Positions 36,448 to 45,185 of a DNA stretch of 64,000 bases are shown piece by piece. The notes under the pieces are model-generated. The model did not search any database and was not told the origin of the DNA. It saw nothing but the letters and a program-made list of their open reading frames with translations. This stretch comes from MED-G105 sp039819085 (lineage in GTDB: Bacteria; Pseudomonadota; Alphaproteobacteria; Caulobacterales; Parvularculaceae). Position numbers and translations under genes: made by a program. Position 1 is the first letter of the stretch; each line of letters starts with the position of its first letter. Where the stretch lies: contig JBCBSQ010000001.1 of the NCBI GenBank assembly GCA_039819085.1, positions 124,001-188,000 of the forward strand, written 5' to 3'.

Positions 36448-37487
36448 GCGAGGCGCAAGACCGGATCGGGGTTGAAGTGCGAACCGTCGGCGCGCCCGAC
36501 GAAGGGTTGCGGCTCGACCGCTGGTTTCGCGCGCATTTTCCCTCGCTCGGACATGGCGCGCTTGAACGTATGCTGAGGAAAGGCCAGGTCCGCGTCGACG
36601 GGGCGAAGGCGAAGGCCAGTCAGCGGGTGTCGGCCGGCCAGGAAGTGCGCATCCCGCCCGATGTGCCTCGATCCGCGGAGGGAAGCGGCGATCCGGCTCG
36701 CAAGGCGGCCGGCGTCGGACGGATTTCCAGGAAGGAAGCGGCGGAAACCCTCAGCGCCTGGACCATCTATGAGGACGATGCGATCCTCGCCATCAACAAG
36801 CCCTTTGGCCTCGCGGTGCAGGGCGGAACAAAGACGACGCGTCATGTGGATGCGCTTCTGGAGGCGCTGCGGCCGGACGGCGAGAGGCCTCGGCTGGTTC
36901 ATCGGCTTGACCGGGATACGGGCGGGGTCTTGCTGCTGGCGAAATCGCGTCGCGATGCGGCTGCGCTCGGACGTAGCCTGCAGGAGCGGGACGTCGAAAA
37001 GACCTATTGGGCGCTCACCGTACGTGCGCCGCGCCCTAGGGAGGGGCGGATCGACCTGCCGATCGCCAAACGAGGGGGCGAGGCGCCTGACGCCGCGGGT
37101 GAACGCATGGAGCCCGCGCAGGGACGCGACGCAAAAAAGGCGTTGACGGATTTTCAGACTGTGGAGCAGGCCGGGCAGGGGCCAGCGTTCCTGGCGTTGC
37201 GCCCCATCACTGGCCGCACGCATCAATTGCGCGTTCATTGCGCGGCGGTCGGCGCGCCGATTGTCGGGGACGGCAAGTATGGCGGACCGGAGGCGCGCCT
37301 TGAGGGCGTCGCGCGAAAGCTGCATCTGTTTTGCCGGTCCATGCGGTTCCGCCATCCGCGAGGCGGCGGCTTCATGGAGCTGACCGCGCCATTGACCGGG
37401 CACATGGCCGAGACATGGGCTTTCTTCGGGTTTCCGAATGACGTGGAGCTGGAGTGGCCATTGATTGACGCGCCGCGCGCCGGCTAA
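36444..37487 (+). CDS. rluC: RluA-family 23S rRNA pseudouridine synthase, RluC type
   Basis: Makes pseudouridines in 23S rRNA (955/2504/2580 in E. coli). The 347-residue protein has an N-terminal S4 RNA-binding domain (LRLDRWFRAHFPSLGHGALE, GQVRVDG). Its catalytic domain follows, with IYEDDAILAINKPFGLAVQGG and the active-site loop RLVHRLDRDTGGVLLLAK holding the catalytic Asp. RPITGRTHQLRVH and PIVGDGKYGG complete the family set. The ATG overlaps the crcB stop. RluC and RluD paralogues are hard to separate by eye; the S4 domain and the neighbourhood favour RluC. Confidence 0.9.
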   Translation: MSEAQDRIGVEVRTVGAPDEGLRLDRWFRAHFPSLGHGALERMLRKGQVRVDGAKAKASQRVSAGQEVRIPPDVPRSAEGSGDPARKAAGVGRISRKEAAETLSAWTIYEDDAILAINKPFGLAVQGGTKTTRHVDALLEALRPDGERPRLVHRLDRDTGGVLLLAKSRRDAAALGRSLQERDVEKTYWALTVRAPRPREGRIDLPIAKRGGEAPDAAGERMEPAQGRDAKKALTDFQTVEQAGQGPAFLALRPITGRTHQLRVHCAAVGAPIVGDGKYGGPEARLEGVARKLHLFCRSMRFRHPRGGGFMELTAPLTGHMAETWAFFGFPNDVELEWPLIDAPRAG

Positions 37488-37548
37488 GGCAACGATTTCG
37501 TTTGGAGGCGGACGAAATGAAGAACAGGCGAAGCGCGCGAGGGCGGGC

Positions 37549-38274
37549 ATGACGGAGCAGGGGTCTTCCGCGCCGAAACGGTTCTATGCGAAAGCGTTCG
37601 TCGAGCCGGCCGAGAACGGCTTCGCCGTCCTGCTGGACGGCCGAACGGCGCGCACCCGACGCGGCGCGCCGCTGGGCGGCGCGTCGAGACGGCTTGTTGA
37701 CGCGGTTGCGGCGGAGTGGGAGGCGCAGGGCGCGCGTATCGAGCCGCAGACAATGCCGCTGACGCGCCTGCTGTCGACGTCGATCGACCTCGGCGAAGCT
37801 GAGAGCGACAAGTGGCGCGCGCGGGTTGCGGCGTTTCTGAAGGCCGATGCGCTTTGCTATCGCGCCGATGCGCCGGCGGAACTCGCCGCTCGGCAAGCGT
37901 CCGTCTGGGATCCATATATTGATTGGGCTGGAGAGCTTTTTGGCGGCCGACTATTGGTGACGACCGGGGTTGGGTTTGTCGCTCAGCCTACTGAGATTCT
38001 CGCGAAGGCGCAGGAAACGCTCGACAGCGCGAGCCCGGATGAGGCGCTGAGCCTGAGGATCCTCGCAGAGACGACGGGCTCGGGCGTTCTCGCGCTGGCC
38101 CGATGGCGCGGCGCATTTGACGCAGACGCGATCTACGCCGCGTCGCGCCTCGATGAAGCGTTCCAGATCGAAAAGTGGGGTGAAGACGCCGAAGCAAAGG
38201 CGCGAGACGCCCGCGTCCGCGCTGACTATGATGCCGCCGGTCGTTTCCTCGATCTGCAGAGCGCATCAGGCTGA
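37549..38274 (+). CDS. ATP12-family F1-ATPase assembly chaperone
   Basis: A 241-residue homologue of mitochondrial ATP12, which chaperones the F1 alpha subunit and is typical of alphaproteobacteria. The family pattern is clear: KRFYAKAFVEPAENGFAVLLDGR, TRRGAPLGGASRRLVDAVAAEW, MPLTRLLSTSID, then the C-terminal AETTGSGVLALA and ASRLDEAFQIEKWGEDAEA. GAGGG lies five bases before the ATG. It follows rluC by 61 bases; the HAD hydrolase often found between them in relatives is missing. Confidence 0.9.
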   Translation: MTEQGSSAPKRFYAKAFVEPAENGFAVLLDGRTARTRRGAPLGGASRRLVDAVAAEWEAQGARIEPQTMPLTRLLSTSIDLGEAESDKWRARVAAFLKADALCYRADAPAELAARQASVWDPYIDWAGELFGGRLLVTTGVGFVAQPTEILAKAQETLDSASPDEALSLRILAETTGSGVLALARWRGAFDADAIYAASRLDEAFQIEKWGEDAEAKARDARVRADYDAAGRFLDLQSASG

Positions 38275-38324
38275 GTAAAGACCGGGAGTGGCGACCGCCG
38301 CGCTAAGGTCACGCTTCCTGAGGA

Positions 38325-39044
38325 CTAACCTGCAAAAGCGCTGCGGAACGCGCGAAGCTCGTCGCCTTGCAGAACGCCGTCGGCGTCAGCGTCGGCGCCG
38401 TCGAACACCTTCAGGAACTCAAGCGTAAACCGCTTTTCGTCGATCGGCGCCGCCTCCGGGCCTGAAAAGGTCTCGAACGAGACCTCCGGCTGAACCGCTT
38501 CCAGTCCGCTGACGAACGAGGCGCGCAGCGACTCCCGCTCCGCCGCGCCGCCCGCGGCTGCGGACGAAACGTCGTTGGCGCTGAGGAGCGCAATCAGGCG
38601 TTCAAACTCCGCCGCGTTCAGCAAGCCGTCGCGGTCGACGTCGCCAATCGCGAAATCAAGCTTGCCTTCCGCCAGCGCTTCGGTCCGCGTGAGCGCTTTA
38701 CGGTCGAAGGCGTCCTTCAATTGCTCCTTGATCGTCTTTCCCGCTTCAGTCGGCCGGGAGGGCAGGTCATCGCCGAGAACGACGGTTTCTTCTGTCGTTT
38801 CGACCACCTCGCCGTTCACACGGCGCTGGACCGTGAAGCTCTGCTTTAACTGATGGCGACGGGTGAGTTCCGCGGCGAGCGATTCATTCGCGGGATCGTC
38901 TTCCGGCGCGATTTCGACGTCCACTTCGGCCTCAGCCTCAGGGGTTTGGGCGGCGCTTTCGCTCGTCTGCGCGACGACGTGGCCAGACCAGATGAGCGCT
39001 GATGCGCAAACGGCGGCCGTTGAGAGTCTTTTCCTGTCCAGCAT
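38325..39044 (-). CDS. exported EF-hand protein
   Basis: A 239-residue protein with a signal peptide (MLDRKRL, hydrophobic core to about residue 22, cut near VVAQ). An acidic low-complexity stretch (EAEAEVDVEIAPEDD) and a charged helical part follow. It has two calcium-binding EF-hand loops: DVDRDGLLNAAE (about 135-146) and DADADGVLQGDE near the C-terminus (about 218-229). Both loops keep the position 1, 3, 5 and 12 ligands (D, D, D, E). GGAG precedes the ATG at 39044. The function is unknown; a periplasmic calcium-sensing or buffering role is only suggested by the loops. Confidence 0.8.
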   Translation of the reverse strand: MLDRKRLSTAAVCASALIWSGHVVAQTSESAAQTPEAEAEVDVEIAPEDDPANESLAAELTRRHQLKQSFTVQRRVNGEVVETTEETVVLGDDLPSRPTEAGKTIKEQLKDAFDRKALTRTEALAEGKLDFAIGDVDRDGLLNAAEFERLIALLSANDVSSAAAGGAAERESLRASFVSGLEAVQPEVSFETFSGPEAAPIDEKRFTLEFLKVFDGADADADGVLQGDELRAFRSAFAG

Positions 39045-39231
39045 CAAGGGTTCTCCATCTTTCCAAGCTCACCAAGCGCGATAGGAAACGCCGCCTTCGA
39101 AAAGCCTAATCTCATGCGCCAATCTGCGTCGACCGAAGCAAGACGTGGGCGACATTGAGACCATAGACGGCTTCGCCTTCCAGCTAAGCATGAAGTGCGG
39201 CGGCGCCGTGGCGACGCGCCTTACATTTCGC

Positions 39232-40005
39232 TCATCTAGCCGCCAGCGCCGCTGAGACCGCGTCGCGTTCCGGGCGTCCTTCTTCGGAGGCCGCCGCCAA
39301 TAGCGCGTCCTCGGCGACATCGCCCGTTCGTCGCGCGAAGACGCGCTCAAAGGCCCGGCGGAGCGCCGCGTCCGCGTCATCCATGGTCACGGGCAGGCCA
39401 AGATCGACAAGGCTCGTCACCCCGAGCCCCGGCTCAGCGATGCCGCAAGGGACGATCCCCTCGAAATGCGTCAGGTCGGGCTCCACATTGAGCGACAGCC
39501 CGTGAAAGCTCACCCACTTTCGGATCCTGACGCCGATTGCGGCAATCTTGTCTTCCCGTAAGGCGCCGCCAGGCTGCGTGCGATCGACCCAGACACCGAC
39601 CCGGCCGTCGCGACGTTCGCCGCGCACATTGAAGGCCGAAAGCGTCTCGATCACCCATTCTTCGACATCGCGCACGAAAGCCCGCACGTCGCGCCCACGG
39701 CGCTTAAGGTCGAGCATCGGATAAGCGACCCGCTGTCCAGGCCCATGATAGGTGAACTGGCCGCCGCGCTCCGACTTGAAAACCGGGAGCGTGTTGGGCG
39801 CGATCAGGTCTGCGTCTCTTGCCGAAACGCCGGCGGTGTAGAGCGGCGGATGCTCCACCAGCCACACGCACTCCCCGGCTTCGCCGGCGGCGACCGCGGC
39901 CGCGCGCGCGGCCATTGCGGCCTGGGCGATCGGGTAAGGCGTCAGGCCAGCGGACATGATCCACTCGACCGGTTGGGCGTCTGAGGCGGAGGGTGTCATT
40001 GCCAT
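39232..40005 (-). CDS. lipB: octanoyl-[acyl carrier protein]:protein N-octanoyltransferase
   Basis: Moves octanoate from acyl carrier protein to lipoyl domains, the first step of lipoate synthesis (257 residues). VWLVEHPPLYTAGVSA, SERGGQFTYHGPGQRVAYPM (RGG-x-x-TYHGPGQ) and KIAAIGVRIRKWVSFHGLSLN are the family signature, with Lys of KIAAIGV as the catalytic lysine. GIVPCGIAEPG holds the catalytic Cys. The start is uncertain: ATGs at 40005 and 39999 both lack a good ribosome binding site. The frame continues upstream through the tRNA-Leu antisense, which is not coding. Confidence 0.93.
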   Translation of the reverse strand: MAMTPSASDAQPVEWIMSAGLTPYPIAQAAMAARAAAVAAGEAGECVWLVEHPPLYTAGVSARDADLIAPNTLPVFKSERGGQFTYHGPGQRVAYPMLDLKRRGRDVRAFVRDVEEWVIETLSAFNVRGERRDGRVGVWVDRTQPGGALREDKIAAIGVRIRKWVSFHGLSLNVEPDLTHFEGIVPCGIAEPGLGVTSLVDLGLPVTMDDADAALRRAFERVFARRTGDVAEDALLAAASEEGRPERDAVSAALAAR

Positions 40006-40042
40006 GCATGGCAATATAAGGCGCGCCGCCGCGGGATGAAGC

Positions 40043-40071
40043 TTGAGATGCGTGGTAAGGTTTGCTAGGTG
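40043..40071 (+). promoter_or_regulatory. candidate promoter of tRNA-Leu
   Basis: TTGAGA (40043-40048), 17-base spacer, TAGGTG (40066-40071), followed 33 bases later by the tRNA. Good position and spacing; the -10 is a weak match. Confidence 0.4.
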
Positions 40072-40103
40072 CGCGATCTTCGATGCGAGAGCGTCGATAA
40101 AGT

Positions 40104-40188
40104 GCGGTCGTGGCGGAATTGGTAGACGCGCAGCGTTGAGGTCGCTGTGGGGCAACCCGTGGAAGTTCGAGTCTTCTCGACCGCACCA
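40104..40188 (+). tRNA. tRNA-Leu (anticodon GAG)
   Basis: Acceptor stem GCGGTCG (40104-40110) pairs with CGACCGC (40178-40184), discriminator A, then an encoded CCA. The D arm GCGGAATTGGTAGACGCGC, the anticodon stem CAGCG/CGCTG with loop TTGAGGT, a long type II variable arm and the T arm with TTCGAGT are all present. The anticodon GAG at 40138-40140 reads CUC and CUU leucine codons. It stands between the divergent lipB and the co-directional proS. Confidence 0.96.
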
Positions 40189-40385
40189 TTTGTCCGCTTG
40201 GGGGCAATCCGTTGGCGACAGTCGGCCGCGCGACCCTGCGGGGTCGATGGACAAGCGCCGCTGACGTTTCTAAGACCTGAACCTCCATTATCCGCAAGTC
40301 CGCGCCAAGGGATCTGCGGCCCACGGGCTGAGGCCACGCCGCGGCGCATCGGTTTCCTGACAGCTTGCGGCGTCGGAGAGGTTCC

Positions 40386-41729
40386 ATGCGTCTGTCGCGA
40401 TACTACTTGCCGGTCCTGAAGGAGTCGCCCGCCGAGGCGCAGATCGTCTCGCACAAGCTGATGCTGCGCGCCGGCATGATCCGGCAGCAAGGGGCCGGCA
40501 TTTACGCCTGGCTGCCGCTCGGGCTTCGCGTCCTGAAGAAAATCGAACGGATTGTCCGCGAGGAGCAGGACAGGGCCGGCGCGGTGGAAATCCTGATGCC
40601 GACCATCCAGCAGGCGGATCTGTGGCGCGAAAGCGGGCGCTATGACGCCTATGGCAAGGAGATGCTGAGGATCGTCGACCGCTCGGACCGCGAGATGCTG
40701 TTCGGGCCCACTAATGAAGAGATGGTCACGGAGATCTTCCGGGCAGGGGTCCGCTCGTACAAGGACCTTCCAAAGATACTCTACCATATCCAGTGGAAGT
40801 TCCGGGATGAGATCCGGCCCCGCTTCGGCGTTATGCGCGGGCGCGAATTCCTGATGAAGGATTCTTATTCATTCGACGTCGACGCGGATACTGCGCGCCG
40901 CAGCTATCACAAGATGTTCGTCGCTTATCTGCGCACGTTCAGGCGAATGGGCCTTACCTCCATCCCGATGCGCGCGGATACAGGACCTATTGGCGGCGAT
41001 CTCAGTCATGAGTTCATCGTGCTGGCGGAAACCGGCGAGAGCGCCGTCTTTTGCGACCGACGTCTTCTGGATCTTCAGACCCCCGGCGTCGACATTGATT
41101 TCGACGGAGATCTCTCGCCGATTATCGATCAGTATACGGGCTATTACGCCGCGACCGAAGAGAAGCACGACGAAGCGGAATTCGCCGAGAAGGTGGGCGA
41201 CGCCGACAAGGTCGCCGCGCGCGGGATTGAAGTCGGGCACATCTTCTATTTCGGCGAAAAGTACTCCGAGCCCATGAAGGCGCTCGTCGCGGGACCAGAC
41301 GGAACCGAACGGCCCGTCCATATGGGCTCTTACGGCGTTGGCGTCTCGCGCCTCGCCGGCGCTCTCATCGAAGCGCACCATGACGATAATGGATGCAAAT
41401 GGCCGATCAGCGTCGCGCCGTTCCATGTGGGATTGGCCAATCTAAAGCCAGGCGATGAGGCGGCGGACGCCGCCTGCGCTGAAGCTTACGCAAAACTGAC
41501 GGCCGCAGGGGTTGAGGTCCTGTACGACGAAACGTCAGCGCGTCCGGGCGAGAAGTTCGCACGGATGGACCTAATCGGCCTGCCGTTCCAGCTGATCGTC
41601 GGTCCGCGCGGGCTCGCCGAAGGCAAGGTTGAGGTCAAGCTTCGCGCGGACGGCTCGCGGATGGATCTCGCGCTCGACGCCGCGCTTCAGTCACTATTGG
41701 ACCAAGTTCGCGCCGGATTGGCGGCGTAG
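40386..41729 (+). CDS. proS: prolyl-tRNA synthetase, short form without the inserted editing domain
   Basis: Class II synthetase of 447 residues, the compact form typical of alphaproteobacteria. It lacks the roughly 180-residue editing insertion present between motifs 2 and 3 in E. coli. Motif 1 lies around LRVLKKIERIVREEQDRAGA, motif 2 in YHIQWKFRDEIRPRFGVMRGREFLMKD, motif 3 in MGSYGVGVSRLAGALIE. The anticodon-binding domain occupies the last 100 residues (RPGEKFARMDLIGLPFQLIVG). GGAGAGG precedes the ATG. Without cis editing, misacylated Ala-tRNA-Pro would have to be cleared by a free-standing ProXp-type protein, not seen here. Confidence 0.95.
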   Translation: MRLSRYYLPVLKESPAEAQIVSHKLMLRAGMIRQQGAGIYAWLPLGLRVLKKIERIVREEQDRAGAVEILMPTIQQADLWRESGRYDAYGKEMLRIVDRSDREMLFGPTNEEMVTEIFRAGVRSYKDLPKILYHIQWKFRDEIRPRFGVMRGREFLMKDSYSFDVDADTARRSYHKMFVAYLRTFRRMGLTSIPMRADTGPIGGDLSHEFIVLAETGESAVFCDRRLLDLQTPGVDIDFDGDLSPIIDQYTGYYAATEEKHDEAEFAEKVGDADKVAARGIEVGHIFYFGEKYSEPMKALVAGPDGTERPVHMGSYGVGVSRLAGALIEAHHDDNGCKWPISVAPFHVGLANLKPGDEAADAACAEAYAKLTAAGVEVLYDETSARPGEKFARMDLIGLPFQLIVGPRGLAEGKVEVKLRADGSRMDLALDAALQSLLDQVRAGLAA

Positions 41730-41775
41730 GGCGCAATCCCAGCAACTGAAGACGACGGGCGAGGCGGTTTGGACA

Positions 41776-43140
41776 ATGGCGATGCTCGATTCAGCGACCT
41801 CTGACGCCGCGCCGGCTCACAAGGCGGATGACGCCGACGGCGGCGGACGACCGACAACGCCGGGTCCATTCTCCGCATTCGAATGGATGATCGCCCGGCG
41901 CTACCTTGCGGCGACCCGCACTGGACGCGGCGTATCGCTCATCTCAATCATTGCGTTTGTCGGGATAGCCCTCGCTGTAGCGACGCTCATCATCGTCATG
42001 TCGGTGATGCAAGGGTTTCGCGACAAGCTCATCGAGCAGCTGCTGGGCGTCAATGGCCATGCGTTCGCGCAATCCGTCGATCCGATCGAAGACTATGCGA
42101 CGCTGTCGGGCAAGCTGCTTGCGGTTCCAGGCGTCATCTCCGCGACGCCGCTCATTTCCGCGCCGGTCTATGCGACGACGGGGCGCGGGGAGACCGGCAT
42201 CTTCGTGCGCGCCATGCGCCCGGAGGACGTACGGTCCATCCAATATGTGGCGGGCGTCGACCCGGATACGGGCCGCAGCCATGTGGTGGACGGATCATTC
42301 TCGAGTTTCGGCGAAGGCGAGAAAGGCGGGATCGACATCGCGATCGGGAGCCGAACTGCGTATTCTCTCGGCGTGCGGGCGGGCGATCCGATTACGCTCA
42401 TTTCAGGACGCGGCGCCGAAACTGCCTTCGGGTCCACCTTGCGGAAAAAGACCTACCGCGTTGGCGCGATTTTCGAAGTGGGCAATTCCGAATATGACGG
42501 GTTCGTCGCGTTCATGCCGCTCGAGCAGGGTCGGCGCTTCTTCAGCTTCGGCGACGCCGTGCAGCAGATCGAGGTGCGGGTCGATGATCCGGAGGCGATC
42601 CAGAAAATCGCGCCGGCCCTCGCAGAAGCGGCCCCGGGCCTCGACATCATCACATGGCAGCAGCAGAATCGCAGCTATTTCAACGCGCTTCAGACCGAGC
42701 GGGGCGTCATGCGGCTGATCCTTTTCCTGATCGTCGGGGTCGCCGCGCTGAACATCATCACCGGGCTTGTGATGCTGGTGAAGGACAAGACCGCGGACAT
42801 TGCGGTCTTGCGCACCATGGGCGCGACGCAGGGGTCCGTCATGCGGATCTTCTTCTTGTCAGGCTCAATGATCGGGGTGTTCGGCACGCTCGCGGGCGTT
42901 GTTCTTGGCGCGACCTTTGTCTGGAACATCGACGCCATCGAGCAGGGATTGTCCTGGCTATTCCGCACAGATCTTTTTCCGGCGGACATCTATTACTTCT
43001 CCAGCGTGCCGGCGGAAATGCGGGGGGACGAAATCGTGCGAATTGTCCTTTGGTCGCTGTTCATGTCCTTTGTCACAACGATTTATCCGGCCTGGCGCGC
43101 CGCGCGTCTCGATCCGGTGGAGGCGCTTCGATATGAATGA
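41776..43140 (+). CDS. lolC: lipoprotein-releasing ABC transporter permease (LolC/LolE family)
   Basis: Inner-membrane subunit of the system that extracts lipoproteins for transfer to the outer membrane (454 residues). The N-terminal FEWMIARRYLAATRTGRGVSL leads into TM1; a large periplasmic domain (about 80-300) is followed by three C-terminal helices of the FtsX type with MRLILFLIVGVAALNIITG and VLRTMGATQGSVMRIFFLSG. Only one permease gene is present, so it probably forms a homodimer (LolF-like), as in other alphaproteobacteria. It follows proS by 46 bases and overlaps lolD by eight. Confidence 0.93.
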   Translation: MAMLDSATSDAAPAHKADDADGGGRPTTPGPFSAFEWMIARRYLAATRTGRGVSLISIIAFVGIALAVATLIIVMSVMQGFRDKLIEQLLGVNGHAFAQSVDPIEDYATLSGKLLAVPGVISATPLISAPVYATTGRGETGIFVRAMRPEDVRSIQYVAGVDPDTGRSHVVDGSFSSFGEGEKGGIDIAIGSRTAYSLGVRAGDPITLISGRGAETAFGSTLRKKTYRVGAIFEVGNSEYDGFVAFMPLEQGRRFFSFGDAVQQIEVRVDDPEAIQKIAPALAEAAPGLDIITWQQQNRSYFNALQTERGVMRLILFLIVGVAALNIITGLVMLVKDKTADIAVLRTMGATQGSVMRIFFLSGSMIGVFGTLAGVVLGATFVWNIDAIEQGLSWLFRTDLFPADIYYFSSVPAEMRGDEIVRIVLWSLFMSFVTTIYPAWRAARLDPVEALRYE

Positions 43141-43840
43141 CAAGGATGGCTCGTCGGCGATTGTCTTGCGCCTGGAGGCGGTGGAGCGCCGCTACGGCGA
43201 GCTTGTCGTCTTGAGTGCGGCGGACTTTGCGCTAGCGCGCGGGGAGACGGTCGCGCTTCTGGGGCCGTCCGGGTCCGGAAAATCTTCACTTCTCCATATC
43301 GCCGGCCTTCTCGAGCGACCAAGCGCAGGCGAGGTTCACGTGAAGGGCCGCGCAACATCGCAATTGTCGGATGCGGCGCGAACGGCGCTCCGGCGCGACG
43401 CGCTTGGCTTTGTCTACCAGGCGCATCATCTGCTGCCTGAATTCACTGCGCTTGGAAATGTCGCGCTGCCTCAGCTGATCGCTGGCGCCCCGCGCGCGGT
43501 AGCCGAAGCTGAGGCGACGCGCCTTTTGTCGAGCCTTGGGCTTGGCGAGCGCTTGACACATCAGCCAGGGCAATTGTCCGGCGGTGAACAACAGCGCGCC
43601 GCGATCGCGCGGGCGCTCGCCAACGCCCCAGACATTCTGTTAGCTGATGAACCGACGGGCAATCTTGACCCCGCGACGTCGGAGAGAGTGTTTGAGGCCC
43701 TGCTTCAGTCCGTGAAGGCGAAGGGGCTCGCCGCGCTCATTGCGACCCATGACCGGGACCTCGCTCGGAAAATGGATCGCGTCGTCGCAATCGCGGACAA
43801 GACGCTCGTTGAGGCGTCTCCGGATGATATCGCGGCCTGA
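43133..43840 (+). CDS. lolD: lipoprotein-releasing ABC transporter ATP-binding protein LolD
   Basis: Cytoplasmic ATPase partner of the upstream permease (235 residues). Walker A GPSGSGKSSLLHIAG (about 44-58), Q-loop VYQAHHLLPEFTALGNVALP with the LolD-type LLPEF-x-A-x-NV, signature LSGGEQQRAAIARAL, Walker B DILLADEPTGNLD and the switch ATHD are present. The start overlaps the permease stop (ATGAATGA), as expected for a coupled operon. Confidence 0.95.
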   Translation: MNDKDGSSAIVLRLEAVERRYGELVVLSAADFALARGETVALLGPSGSGKSSLLHIAGLLERPSAGEVHVKGRATSQLSDAARTALRRDALGFVYQAHHLLPEFTALGNVALPQLIAGAPRAVAEAEATRLLSSLGLGERLTHQPGQLSGGEQQRAAIARALANAPDILLADEPTGNLDPATSERVFEALLQSVKAKGLAALIATHDRDLARKMDRVVAIADKTLVEASPDDIAA

Positions 43841-43851
43841 CGCCGTCGCCT

Positions 43852-45165
43852 TTAGGCTGGCAGTCGCAACGTCGCGCGCAGGCCGCCCTGGGGCGCTTCG
43901 CTGAGCGCGGCTTCTCCGCCATGGCTGCGCGCCGCGTCGCGGACAACGGCGAGGCCGAGCCCGACGCCCGGCGTTGACTGGCCGCGCGCATTGTCCAGCC
44001 GCTCGAAGGGTTTGAATGCGGTCTCGCGATGCTCTTCAGGAATTCCCGGGCCGTCGTCATCGACGACAATCTCCGCGTGAACGCCCTCGCGCTTTACGTT
44101 GACCCAGACCCTTTCTCCATACTTCAAGGCGTTCCCGAGGAGGTTGTCGATCGCGCGCTTAAGGCTCGTGCGGCGCGCCTCCAGTTCAATCGGTTCTGTA
44201 CTGACAAATGAGATTCGTTCGCGGTCGGCTTCACTTACGCCGTGTGCGGATTCCCGTACAAGCTCGCCGAGATTCACCGATTGCGGCGGCTCCGTCGCCG
44301 CAACGTCGCCAGCGAAATCAAGGTACGCTTCGATCATCCGCTCCATTTCCTTCACATCGGCGCGCATCGCCTCCATGTCCGACGCGGTCGGCTCCATGGC
44401 GAGACTTAGCTTCAGGCGGGTGAGCGGCGTGCGAAGATCGTGGCTGACGCCCGCCAGCATGGTCGTGCGCTGATCGATATGGCGGCGGATGCGCTGCTTC
44501 ATGGCGATGAACGCACGGCCCGCGCGCCGCACTTCCATGGCGCCTGTGGGGCGAAAATCCAACTCGTCGCTCCCGCGGCCGAACGCTTCCGCGGCTGTGG
44601 CGAGCCGCAGGATCGATCGTACCTGATTGCGCAGGAAAACGATTGCGATCGAGCCGAGGAGGACGGTCACGCCGATCAGCCAGAGAATGAAGGCCGGGCC
44701 GGTCGTTGCGAAAACCCTGTCGCGAAGGACGAAGAAAACAAGAACGCCGTCGTCAAGCTGAACGCGCACCTCCACATAGCTCGGCCAGCTTTGGGTGTTC
44801 AGCCAGTAGGGACGATTGATTTTGTCCCTTAACCGTCTTTGGAACTCATCATCATATAGACTGAGTACGGAGAGCTTATTGTTCTGCGGGACCGCTTCGT
44901 CAGGCGCATACCGTATGCTGATGTCCATGTTGTCAACTGCGGACTGAAAAAGCTCCTTGCGCGCCTCTTCCCCTTCGGCCTCTTCGAAGAGATGGATCAG
45001 AAGGGCGATCTGGCCGGCGGTCGTGCGGGAGAGGTTCGCGGTCACGGCGTCCCAGTGCCGTTCAAAAAAGGCGTATGTGACGGCCGACTGCATAATGAAG
45101 ATCGGTAGAATGACGATCAGCGCGACCCGAGCGTAAAGGCTTTTCGGCGTGAACTTGCGAAGCAT
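43852..45165 (-). CDS. sensor histidine kinase, EnvZ-like
   Basis: A 437-residue membrane kinase. TM1 covers about 13-33, a periplasmic sensor domain about 34-155, TM2 about 157-178, then HAMP. The dimerisation domain has the H-box LAGVSHDLRTPLTRLKLSL with phospho-acceptor H242. The ATPase domain follows with N-box DNLLGNALKYG, G1 VDDDGPGIPEE, F-box FKPFERLDNARG and G2 GVGLGLAVV. AAGGATCC lies before the ATG. It follows its response regulator by 20 bases and is in one operon with pgsA. The stimulus is unknown; EnvZ/OmpR-like envelope sensing is the nearest analogy. Confidence 0.92.
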   Translation of the reverse strand: MLRKFTPKSLYARVALIVILPIFIMQSAVTYAFFERHWDAVTANLSRTTAGQIALLIHLFEEAEGEEARKELFQSAVDNMDISIRYAPDEAVPQNNKLSVLSLYDDEFQRRLRDKINRPYWLNTQSWPSYVEVRVQLDDGVLVFFVLRDRVFATTGPAFILWLIGVTVLLGSIAIVFLRNQVRSILRLATAAEAFGRGSDELDFRPTGAMEVRRAGRAFIAMKQRIRRHIDQRTTMLAGVSHDLRTPLTRLKLSLAMEPTASDMEAMRADVKEMERMIEAYLDFAGDVAATEPPQSVNLGELVRESAHGVSEADRERISFVSTEPIELEARRTSLKRAIDNLLGNALKYGERVWVNVKREGVHAEIVVDDDGPGIPEEHRETAFKPFERLDNARGQSTPGVGLGLAVVRDAARSHGGEAALSEAPQGGLRATLRLPA

Positions 45166-45185
45166 GGATCCTTGCCTCCCGCCGA

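Noticed and set aside
40006..40254. Possible N-terminal extension of LipB upstream of 40005
   Set aside because: The added codons (REDSNFHGLPHSDLNAARLP) are simply the antisense of the tRNA-Leu gene, a well-known false extension.
40104..40385. tRNA-Leu as an attachment site for an integrated element
   Set aside because: No duplicate of the tRNA 3' end and no integrase are found nearby; lipB and proS on either side are housekeeping genes.
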